DNA from: Hemicordylus capensis
Lineage: Eukaryota > Chordata > Lepidosauria > Squamata > Cordylidae
Assembly: GCF_027244095.1 (NCBI RefSeq)
Contig: NC_069657.1
Coordinates: 4,722,001-4,786,000, forward strand
Reading direction: 5' to 3'
Length of the DNA: 64,000 nucleotides
Every line of letters starts with the position of its first letter. Within the stretch, counting starts at the first letter, position 1. A program made the position numbers and the translations under genes. The notes below the pieces were generated by a model. The model had not been told where the DNA came from and did not search any database. It was given only the letters and a program-made list of their open reading frames with translations. Positions 9,580 to 64,000 of the stretch are shown here, piece by piece.

Positions 9580-11191
9580 CACTGAGGGAAATAAGTATTT
9601 GATCCCCTGCTGATTTTGTCCGTTTGCCCTCTGACACAGAAATGACCAGGCTATAATTGGAATGGTAGGTTTATTGTAGCTGTGAGAGACAGAATAACAA
9701 CAAACAAACCCTCAAAAGCCCAGTGCCCAAAAGTCAGCGATGGATTTGCATTGTAGTGAGGGAAATAAGTATTCGATCCCCTATCAACCAGCAAGATTTC
9801 AGGCTCCCAGGTGTCTTTTCACTATATGCAGGTAACGAGCTGAGATGAGGAACACCCTCTGTAAGGGAGTGCTCCTAATCCCAGCTTGTTACAGTACCTG
9901 TATAAAAGACACCTGTCCATAGAAGCAAGCAATCACTCAGCTTCCAAACTCACCACCATGCCCAAGACCAAAGAGCTGTCGAAGGATGTCAGGGACAAGG
10001 TTGTAGACCTGCACAAGGCTGGACTGGGCTACAAGACTATCGCCAAGCAGCTTGGTGAGAAGGTGACTACAGTTGGCACGATAACTCGCAAATGGAAGAA
10101 ACACAAAATAACTGTCAATCTCCCTCGGTCTGGGGCTCCATGCAAGATCTCACCTCGTGGAGTTGCAATGATCATGAGAACGGTGACAAAGCAGCCCAGA
10201 ACTACACGGGGGTAACTTGTCAATGATCTCAGGGCAGCTGGAACCATAGTCACCAAGAAAACAATTGGTAACACACTACGCGGTGAAGGACTGAAATCTT
10301 GCAGTGCCCGCAAGGTCCCCCTGCTCAAGGCAGCACATGTACAGGCCCGTCTGCAGTTTGCCAATGCACATCTGAATGATCCAGAGGAGAACTGGGCGAA
10401 AGTGTTGTGGTCAGATGAGACCAAAATCGAGCTCTTTGGCATCAACTCAACTCGCCGTGTGTGGAGGAGGAGGAATGCTGCCTATGAGCCCAAGAACACC
10501 ATCCCCACCGTCAAACATGGAGGTGGACACATTATGCTTTGGGGGGTGTTTTTCTGCTAAGGGGACAGGACACCTTCACCGCATCGAAGGGACGATGGAC
10601 GGGACCATGTACCGTCAGATCTTGGGTGAGCACCTCCTTCCCTCAGCCAGGGCATTGAGAATGGGTCGTGGATGGGTATTCCAGCATGACAATGAACCAA
10701 AACACACAGCCAAGGCAACAAAGGAGTGGCTCAAGAAGAAGCACATGAAGGTCCTGGAGTGGCCCAGCCAGTCTCCAGACCTTAATCCCATAGAAAATCT
10801 GTGGAGGGAGCTGAAGGTTCGGGTTGCCAAACATCAGCCTCGAAACCTTTCTGACTTGGAGAGGATCTGCAAAGAGGAGTGGGACAACATCTCTCCTGGG
10901 TTGTGTGCAAACCTGGTGGCCAACTACAAGAAACGTCTGACCTCTGTGATTGCCAACAAGGGTTTTGCCACCAAGTACTAAGACATCTTTTGTGAAGGGA
11001 TCGAATACTTATTTCCCTCACTACAATGCAAATCCATCGCTGACTTTTGGGCACTGGGCTTTTGAGGGTTTGTTTGTTCTGTGTCTCACAGCTACAATAA
11101 ACCTACCATTCCAATTATAGCCTGGTCATTTCTGTTTCAGAGGACAAATGGACAAAATCAGCAGGGGATCAAATACTTATTTCCCTCACTG
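9580..11191 (+). mobile_element. Tc1/mariner transposon B, full length, 1612 bp, second family
   Basis: Flanked by TA at 9578-9579 and 11192-11193. The terminal inverted repeats are about 210 bp: the left begins CACTGAGGGAAATAAGTATT and the right is the complement of CAGTGAGGGAAATAAGTATT. A second copy of the GAGGGAAATAAGTATTCGAT motif at about 9757 and at about 11000 forms the inner direct repeats (IR/DR type). Between the left arm and the gene, 9810-9916 holds another palindrome (AGGTGTCTTTT against AAAGACACCT) with a TATAAAAG box at about 9900, a likely transposase promoter. From memory this element is very similar to Tc1 families abundant in teleost fish. Confidence 0.93.
9958..10981 (+). 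pseudogene. Tc1-like transposase B, one stop and one frameshift
   Basis: About 340 codons. The start ATG (context CACCACCATG) opens [21 protein letters not shown] bipartite paired-like DNA-binding region with helix-turn-helix ([18 protein letters not shown]) precedes a DDE domain: Asp in [13 protein letters not shown], Asp in [13 protein letters not shown], Glu in [13 protein letters not shown]. It ends ANKGFATKY at TAA 10979-10981. An in-frame TAA lies at 10213-10215. A run of six G at 10541-10546 has one G more than the expected TGGGGGTGTTTTTC (LWGCFSAKG). The copy is therefore disabled, though the G-run could be a base-calling slip. The spacing and motifs leave no alternative to a Tc1 transposase. 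Confidence 0.9.
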
Positions 11192-11519
11192 TAATCCTAA
11201 AATGCCTCTGCTGTTTGCTTGGCTCCTGCAGCTTTGGAATACTTAAAATCCTCTCCTGTCTGCCTCTGCTAGAAAAATGCATGCAGTTTCTTACATCTGC
11301 CTGCCTGCCTACCTCCAAGGGAGCAGAGGAGGGAGGACATGGTAATTTTATACCATCCCATGATCCCCTACCATGCAGTATGGGAAATGTGACACTGCAA
11401 GATTCCTAATGACAGCTGCCTAAAGAAGTGACAGTAACTATTCACAATGTTATTCAGAAACTATGTTGGCAGAGGGGGGGCAAGGCTTTCCTACTGAAGG
11501 AGTAGGGATCTTGCATTTA

Positions 11520-11770
11520 CATAGATTTATTTATTTACTTACTTACTTACATACATACATTTTATGTCCCACTCTTCCTCCAAGGAGCCCAGTGCAGTGT
11601 ACTACATACTTAGGTTTCTCCTCACAACAACCCTGTGAAGTAGGCTAGGCTGAGAGAGAAGTGACTGGCCCAGAGTCACCCAGCTAGTTTCATGGCTGAA
11701 TGGGGATTTGAACTCAGGTCTCCCCGGTCCTAGTCCTGCACTCTAACCATTACACCACGCTGGCTCTCTG
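11520..11770 (-). mobile_element. tRNA-derived SINE (Sauria-SINE-like), antisense
   Basis: Read on the minus strand it starts GAGAGCCAGCGTGGTGTAAT with an A-box-like GTGGTGTAATGGTTAGAGTG and a B-box-like GAGTTCAAATCC, then the block GGTGACTCTGGGCCAGTCAC. It ends in a microsatellite-like tail seen on the plus strand as TTTATTTACTTACTTAC. Other copies lie at 31778-31992 and 46411-46657. The head is SINE sequence, not a functional tRNA gene. Confidence 0.8.
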
Positions 11771-12310
11771 ATCTGTTTGAAGTTGTAGCTGTTCTTTGAA
11801 AACTGCTGTACCAGCAATGCACTGAGAGAATTCTCAGTAGAAGCAGGGGAAGTTGGAGCTGGCTTTAGGTCACCATGTACCAGATACATGGTCAGATACA
11901 TTGGGCATTGGGACATGTAAACAAATTGGTTACTATAGAATTATTATTTATTACTATAGAATGGCTTATATTCTAACCACTGTTTTAGACTGCTGAGTTG
12001 TAGACTGTTGTTGGCTGTTCTGAGTAGGTGTCCATGCTAAGATCAACACCAGTATGGGAGATCTGGCAGCCACTAGTTGGCCTAAGGATTGCCCAGGCTA
12101 GAGGCAGAGTAAGCCAAAGCTCATGTGCTGATCAGTTCCTCAACATAATCTGAAAGTGAGACCCAGCCTCTCCTTTTGATACTAAGAAACTGAATAAATA
12201 AATGGGTTTCTGAGTATATGTAAAATGCCTTTCCCTCATTGCTGAAAATCCATCCCTGAAAATTTCATCCTCCATGCTGATTCGTGGTGGCACCTGATCA
12301 GCATGGAGAG

Positions 12311-13200
12311 TAGGGATGTGCACAAATCAATATTTTTGATTTGATTTGTGCCCCAAACAATTCACCCCTGATTTGTTTTGTGTCCAAATCTACCTCCACA
12401 AATCACCTGAGATTCGATTTGTATTTGCTTTGATTTGGATTCAGACTGATTTAGACCACTTAACAAGGTCTGTGGGGCACCAAATTTGGTTGGTGGGTAG
12501 GTCCCCATGGGTGCCACCTACCACACAAATTTCAAGGCAGTGGGACACTTGGTTAATTTTGAATGCATTTTTTTGGTTTTTACTGATTTTGAACATTTCT
12601 GCCATAGGAAACAGTGGGGTTTCGAAGTTGCCATATCCTAACCCTAACACGGATCCCCAGCTTTCATTAAAAAAAAAAAAAAAAAGATAAGCTCTGTTCC
12701 TTGTAGAAGTGGCGTTATGGAGCAAAATGTGCAGTCATTATTTTAGTGTTCGGATTCTTTGGTGTATAATTCTTCCTCACAATGAATCCCTATGAGGATT
12801 CATTGCACACCTTCATTTCTTCTGTTCATGTTGACTGTCACTGGACAGTGTCAACTGCCATGTGCCAACTACACATTCCCCCACCTGCAAGGCAGTTTTA
12901 TTGTTTAGGAATATTGAAATGTTTAGATTAATTGGTGTCTAGTAACTGTTCCTCATAATGTACCCCTATGAGGATTCATTGCACACCTTCGTTTTTTCTG
13001 TTCATTTTGACTTGTCCTTGGACAGTGCCAGCTGTCAACTGCCATGTGTCAACCACACCCCCCACAAACACTAGGGTACTCAGTTTATTTTTGTAGGTAT
13101 TTTAACGGTGTTTAGATTCTTTGGTGTCTTCATTACATGCCTTCATTTCTTGTGTTCATTTTGACCCCACTGCTTTGCAGGTGGGGGTGGGGAATTAGTG
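12311..13200. mobile_element. Degraded TAGGGATGTGCAC element with internal tandem units
   Basis: The left edge TAGGGATGTGCACAAATC matches the terminus of the element at 43161. The interior contains A-rich (12667-12685) and diverged sequence. From about 12750 to 13160 a unit of about 185 bp is repeated about 2.5 times: AGGATTCATTGCACACCTTC recurs at about 12794 and 12973, and GTTCATTTTGAC also recurs near 13158. No reading frame of note. I infer a non-autonomous DNA transposon with an internal minisatellite; its right end is not clear. Confidence 0.45.
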
Positions 13201-13221
13201 GCATCCCATGTGCCAACTACC

Positions 13222-13400
13222 CTGGGGCTGGGGCTGCTCTGGGAAGAGCAGAAGCTTCCAAGTTCCCTCCCTGGCCGCATCTCCAAGATAAGGCTGAGAG
13301 GGACTCCTGCCTGCAACCTTGGAGAAGCCGCTGCCAGTCTGGGTAGACAATACTGAGCGAGATGGACCAATGGTCTGACTCAGCTTCCTATGTTATGTTT
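13222..13400 (+). mobile_element. 5S-derived SINE, 3' part
   Basis: Sense-orientation 3' half of the 5S SINE: GCTCTGGGAAGAGCAGAAGC, CATCTCCAAGATAAGGCTGA, GAGAAGCCGCTGCCAGTCTG, ending GACTCAGCTTCCTATGTTAT. The 5S-like head is absent. Confidence 0.75.
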
Positions 13401-14338
13401 CGCCTGTGAGTAGCTGCAGCACTGTAGCATGGGTAGAAGAGCAAGACAGGTCCCCTTCACACATTACGGGAAACAGCAGGTCCACTTCTCCCCTCCACCC
13501 CCCCGCTGTGCTTCCAGAGTCCACCAGAAGTTCCTGGTGGCTTGTGCTCTGTGTCGTTATTTTGGTGAGGAAAGTCATGGGGAGCTCACCCTTGCTAGCT
13601 GGACAGAGGTGCCTTCTAACGGGGTGATGCTGCTTTGGTGAGCAGGGCAGGGAGAGCAACTGCCCTCCTCCAGCTCGGACACTGCATCTCTCCAGTGGCT
13701 GTTTCTCGAGTGTCCCCCATTTGGGCTTCTTTTAATCTTTTTAGAAGACTGAGCTCTTTAGGGGCAGGAAGCCGCCATCTGGCTTATTCTTTCAATATCA
13801 GCCGCTTTGGTAACACTTGTGGAAAAGCAGGCTATAAATCAGCGGAGGCTGACGGGAGTTGTAGTCTAGCAGCAGCGGGAGAGCCTCAGCTCGGCCACCC
13901 AGGTCGTTCCACAGCGAAGCAGGTCAAAGACCGCGGCCGGCAGCGGCGGCTTCCGACGCCGACCGGAAACCCCTCCCCCTTGGTGCCTCTCTAGCCTCCC
14001 GCGCTCTCTGTGGTCTCTCCCGGCGCTGGTCGGTTCCCCACAATCCCTTGCTCTGCCGGCACCGCCTCAGGCAATGAGGGAGGAGGCGCCGGTGGGCGGG
14101 GCCGGAAAGTTTAGCCAGGGGCCGGTGGGGAGGGGGCAGCGCGCGTGAGGAGGGAGAGCGAGCGAGCGAGGGAGGGAGGAAGGGCCGCCCGCAGGGAGGA
14201 GGACCAGCCCGGCCCCCCCGGCGGGGAGGGGAGGAAAGTGGCTGGGGGCGGGCCATGGAGGAGCCCCACCGGGGCGGTGGCGGGGGAAAGCGGCCGCTCC
14301 CTTGGCTTTGGCGGCTGTGAGGGGCCGGGAGGAGGGGG

Positions 14339-33549
<19,211 letters not shown>

Positions 33550-33725
33550 GCTCACTTCTCTTTGCTGTGGGATTCAATGAGGGCTACTGGAACTTCTCAC
33601 ACTCAAAAAGAAGAAAATCGTGAACAAGTGCTTTGGTTTAAAAGGCAGCTTCTTTTTTGTTCTTGCACCTTTTGTAATTCTTTGTGTATCATGTTTATTG
33701 AATACAAAAATATTTGTTACATTGT

Positions 33726-33731
33726 AATAAA
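33726..33731 (+). promoter_or_regulatory. SAV1: Polyadenylation signal AATAAA of SAV1
   Basis: Canonical hexamer in TTGTAATAAAGAAG, 177 bases after the stop codon. Another AATAAA-like signal near 34412 could give a longer UTR. Confidence 0.65.
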
Positions 33732-33749
33732 GAAGTTAGTTTCTTACTC

Positions 33750-34900
33750 TTAAGAGCCAGTGGAGGGGGAAAGAGAGAGGGTGGGGTGGGTCCTTGGTCT
33801 GTCTTATTCTAGCAACCAGCTGTACCTTCAGGAAGCAGAATTTATTTTTCAAAAGACAAATGTCATGTTAAGAAATGTCCTGAGAGCAGAAGGGCATCTC
33901 TGTGAAACCCCTGATTCCCAATGCATGGTTCTTGCAGATCTCTGCCTAAAGTGGGGGCTGCTCTCAGGCTGAAGATCAGCTGCAGTGTTCTCACAGCTTT
34001 AATATGCAAAAGGACCCCACAGGTCTTCGGTTTGACCTGCGGACTCAATGACTACATGCCTTATTTTGACTGTTGAGCCTCAGTCTGGTCTGTCATTGGC
34101 CCTGCAGGATTCTGAGTCTACACCATAATATATAGGCCATGGAAATGGTCTGCTGCCTTCTAGTTCTTCCATGCCGGTCGCACTGAAGATGGATGCACCA
34201 GGGCTGCCTTGCAAGGCACTTGGAAAGTCAAGTTGCCTGACAGAACCTTTCAGGATGCACCTCCTCATGATCCAATCAGTGAGGCAGCAAGGAGCAATTC
34301 TGCAAACACTTTGTCTGAGACAGACCCTTCCGTTTTGATTCGCCATCCATGTGTTCGTGGGTCCTCCTTAGCAGAGAGAGGTTTGTAACATCCATGTCCT
34401 TTAAATCTCAGCAATCAAATAAATTTCAGTTTTTGTTTAAATTCATGTGTGACTTTAAAATGTTGCTGGGGGAAATGCCTTGCATTGTTTTGTTTCCCAA
34501 AAGATCAGGGGCTTCCCTTTTGGAATAAAATAGGCAAGACCCTGGGAAGTTTGGTCCAGAACAGGCAGCGCTTGTTGACTTGGGCTGGGATGAAGAATTT
34601 GCCTTCTGGGTCTTGCATTTGGGGGAGAATGGACAGGACTGGGAAGATTAAGGGGGCCGTTGGCCAGTGATGACTCTATAAACCTCTCCCTCTTCAAGCT
34701 ATAATGGGAATTACTGCTAAAAACATACTTCATCAAAGCTACATGTAAGTAGTTTAACCAGGTAGCAGCAGCACCACCACCACTGTACTGACCAAGTATG
34801 TCAGCTATGCACCTTCAGTTTCTCTTCAAAACACAGTAATATGAAGAAATGATTTTATTCCTGAGGCTTGTAAACTCATGATCATGGTAAGTTCTAACTA
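33750..34900. other. Convergent intergenic DNA, nothing recognised
   Basis: Unique-looking sequence between SAV1 and ATL1. No exon, repeat or RNA gene could be supported. It may hold an extended SAV1 UTR. Confidence 0.4.
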
Positions 34901-34909
34901 AATACCACC

Positions 34910-35146
34910 TTAAGAGGCACAGCAAGGAAATGCTTGACTAACAAGCAGAAGGTTGCTGGTTTGAATCCCCACTAGTACTATATTGGGCAGCAGCAATATA
35001 GGAAGATGCTGAAAGGCATCATCTCAAACTGTGTGGGAGAAGGCAATGGTAAATCCCTCCTTTATTCTACCAAAAAAACCCACAGGGCTCTGTGGGCACT
35101 TGGAGTCGAAATCGACTCGATGGCACTTTACCTTTTCCCTTTTAAG
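34910..35146 (+). mobile_element. tRNA-derived SINE, third family
   Basis: It has a tRNA-like head with AATGCTTGACTAACAAGCAG and a B-box-like GGTTGCTGGTTTGAATCCCC, then a body ending GGAGTCGAAATCGACTCGAT GGCACTTTACC. This differs from the Sauria-like SINE at 11520 and from the 5S SINE. No cloverleaf can be completed, so it is not a tRNA gene. Confidence 0.75.
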
Positions 35147-35510
35147 TTCTAACTGCAGTTGCTGTACAATGGGGTCTTGGTTGAAGGGTTTATTAATCTT
35201 GTTTCCATGAGCCAAAGGGCCCTTCTTGGCCCTCAAGAAGAGAGCAGTTTCAAAAACAGCTTGTGGTACAGTATTGTCACTGGCTATTTTCTAGTGCTGT
35301 TGATCCACAGACTGAGTCAATGGGCAGGGAAATGGTGGCCTCAAAGGGGTCTAGTCAGATTGGTCCTTGACATGTCATTACACAGGTGGTGTGCTCTGCT
35401 AAGGGAGAGAGGGGTTAGGGTAAGCTCCTCCGTACAGAGCCATGCAGCAGTGGTAGGATGCAAAGAGGGATTTCTTGTTTATGGCTCTTGAACAAAAATG
35501 TTATCAAAGC

Positions 35511-35685
35511 AGTTTCCCTGTCCCAAAGGAGCTTACAATCTAAAAAGAAACACAAAGGTAAATGGCAGCAACATCCAGGGGAGAGATGCTGTGTTGCTGG
35601 GGTTGGATAGGGTCATTCACTCACCCTGCTAAATATAACAAGAATTACCACTTTGAAAGGTGTCTCTTTGCCCAGTTAGCAGGGA
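35511..35685 (-). repeat. L2-tail repeat fragment
   Basis: CCCTGTCCCAAAGGAGCTTA, GGCAGCAACATCCAGGGGAG and GTGTCTCTTTGCCCAGTTAG match the family at 48481-48755. Confidence 0.65.
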
Positions 35686-35805
35686 TAAGATCACACACGT
35701 AGTTTGGCATGTGATGGGATGTAGACAAAAGAAGTGTTCTGTGTGAGCAGTTTGTAATTAAGGGACAAATGAGGTAATGGGCATCTTAGGAACCAAAAGC
35801 AAACT

Positions 35806-35811
35806 TTTAAT
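35806..35811 (-). promoter_or_regulatory. ATL1: Candidate polyadenylation signal ATTAAA for ATL1
   Basis: The minus-strand hexamer ATTAAA lies about 765 bases beyond the ATL1 stop codon. It is the best signal before the repeat at 35.5-35.7 kb, but others further away (TTTATT on the plus strand at 35185 and 34854) are possible. Confidence 0.3.
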
Positions 35812-36574
35812 TTGACAATGAAATAATAAAAATGGGGCACACTGTTTATGCACTAAACAAATATATATATACAGTGAAACTCTCAAATACATGTACAAAG
35901 GATTTTTTTTTTTTTTTTGGCATTCTGAACAAAAACACTTTCCATATCTTTAACATATAGCAAAAGAAATAATCTTCGCAGCTTCTGACAAGGCAGTTTT
36001 TTAAGGTGACTATCATTCACAGCGGTATGAAGAAAAAAAGTGTTGAATTAAAAACTGGTGTGTGCAAATAATCTGAGAATGTGATGAGGCATGGTCCCTT
36101 TTGTGTAAGGCATGCATTCATGACTCTCGGCTTGCATCCAGAAAAGCCTCGGCCTGTGCACGGACAGGCTGCTGCTGCCGCTCCCCCACAAGGACTATTC
36201 CGGGCCTGCAGCCAGAAAGGGGAGGCGGAAAGGCCCTGAGCAGAAGTGGAAGCAACCTATTTCTCTGGACCCAAGCCCCAGTCTTTGCATGTGGAAAACG
36301 AAAGTCCTGAACAGTATTGTGGAGAACCAAGGAAAGTATCATGTCTGCAGCAAAAAAAAGTCACTTGTTTTTAAGAAAATGACAGACATGCTGACTCTTC
36401 TCCCCTCAAACAGGGCATCGTCCAAATTAAAGCAGCCACACTTAAGCCATTGATACGAGTGAACTGGTTATCGTTTTCCTCCTGCTTCCATTCTGAGGAG
36501 TGTCAAAGGCAATGGATGCAACGATTAACATGTTTAAGGATGTGTTTCATGCACCTTGGTGGAAAGCATCTAGG

Positions 36575-63029
<26,455 letters not shown>

Positions 63030-63342
63030 TCAAAGGCTATTGCACCACAGCTATTGCAAAGGCTATTGCGCCACGGGGGGCTATTGCGCAACTTCAAAGG
63101 CAGCCCTGATGGTGTCGCAACAAGGCTGCTGCCAAAAAACTTGAAAAGCACTTTGGGGCAGTAGCACATTGCTCCTCCACAACAGAAGGCGCTCCGCAAT
63201 GCCACCCAAAAGTGCTTTTTGAGTCTTTTCACAGCAGCTTTATTCTATTTTCACAACACCATTAGGATTGCTTCTGAAGTTGCACAGCGGCCCTGGTGGG
63301 TCCCTTACCTCGGCAGAATGCTGCCCATCATGTAGATAAATA

Positions 63343-63480
63343 TTTCCTAAGAATATTTACATGCTTCTTTTCAACAACAACAAAAGTTCACAAAACATTT
63401 CACATAGCAAAAAGGAGTGAGAAAAAGCACAAGAAAGCGATTCCCAGTCCCAAGGGGATCACAATCAAAAACAATTTTAT
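63343..63480 (-). repeat. L2-tail repeat fragment, diverged
   Basis: CTTCTTTTCAACAACAACAA AAGTTCAC and CCCAGTCCCAAGGGGATCAC AATC resemble the family at 39645-39905. Confidence 0.5.
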
Positions 63481-63990
63481 TTTTTTAATTTAAAATATTT
63501 CTATACCACCCCAAACTTGCATCTCTGGGCAGTTTACGATTAAAATCATTTAAAACATTTAAAACCCAATATTAAAAATGTTAAAACTATAAATCTAATT
63601 TAAAGCCTGGGTGAATAAATGTGTCTTCAGTGCCTTTCAAAAAGTTGCCAGAGATGGGGAGGCTCTTATCTCAACAGGGAGTGCATGGGATGCTGTGTCA
63701 CTCCCACGGTAGCTGAAGCAAGTTCAACCCCAATTGTGGGGTCCCAGAGTGTGGCCAGAGACAGACGATGCTGGAGCAGCAGGCCAGGGGCTAGGAGAGG
63801 CCATGGAAGACCAGACACGGTCTGGCGAGACAGGATCTTGGCCTCTCAGGAGAATTGCGAGGCTTCCCAGGGTTATTTAAGTACCAGGCCTGTGATGAGT
63901 TGGGCACAGAAGCTGCGGTGGACGAGGAGTTCATGTAAGCCCGGGGGGACGGGACGGGGGGGTAACACACACAACGCTGCTAAATATTAA
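63481..63990 (-). mobile_element. L2 LINE 3' end, antisense
   Basis: The plus strand shows AATATTTCTATACCACCCCA AACTTGC and GGGCAGTTTACGATTAAAAT, then AAGCCTGGGTGAATAAATGT and GAGATGGGGAGGCTCTTATC, the complement of the L2 end at 44480-44800, continuing further 5' than that copy. Confidence 0.75.
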
Positions 63991-64000
63991 AAGACTTCAA

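Noticed and set aside
11700-11768. tRNA-like A and B boxes
   Set aside because: They are the head of a SINE with two other copies in the window. No acceptor stem can be formed.

Overview
The window is a stretch of vertebrate nuclear DNA, most likely from a squamate reptile (lizard or snake). The evidence is orthologous vertebrate gene exons with introns, plus a repeat landscape of CR1 and L2 LINEs, a 5S-rRNA-headed SINE, a tRNA-headed SINE of Sauria-SINE type, many short palindromic MITEs, DIRS-type fossils and two young Tc1 transposons. I cannot name the species.

Three genes are present. (1) 2236-2399 (+) is the last coding exon of KLHL28, a BTB-kelch protein, followed by a probable 3' UTR of about 4 kb ending near 6.6 kb. 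(2) 14339-33549 (+) is the complete SAV1 (Salvador, Hippo-pathway scaffold): five coding exons encoding 385 residues, with a CpG-rich promoter at about 13.9-14.55 kb and a GC-AG second intron. (3) 36575-62909 (-) is the 3' part of ATL1 (atlastin-1, ER-fusion GTPase): eleven coding exons encoding the last 420 residues, including a 15-nt micro-exon. The first exons lie beyond the right edge. SAV1 and ATL1 are tail-to-tail, as in human. KLHL28 directly upstream of SAV1 is not the human arrangement.

Layout: 0-0.65 kb holds the end of a hairpin-rich element and a CR1 tail. 0.65-2.2 kb is KLHL28 intron with a 5S SINE. 2.2-6.6 kb is the KLHL28 terminal exon and UTR. 6.7-13.8 kb is intergenic, with MITEs, two complete Tc1-like transposons of different families (7849-9452 and 9580-11191), a tRNA SINE and a tandem-repeat element. 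13.9-33.7 kb is SAV1; its 10.2-kb intron 2 holds an L2 LINE with a CR1 fragment in it, followed by a degraded DIRS-type element, and its intron 4 is almost filled with antisense CR1. 33.7-36.5 kb is the convergent 3' region. 36.6-64 kb is ATL1, with introns dominated by 5S SINEs, CR1 and L2 tails, and MITEs.

The genes do not form a pathway together: KLHL28 is a putative Cullin-3 adaptor, SAV1 joins MST1/2 to LATS signalling, and ATL1 shapes the ER. I found no evidence of a wholly new biological system. The most interesting items are the gene order, the unusual splice structures, and the two near-intact Tc1 elements, whose similarity to fish families suggests horizontal transfer.
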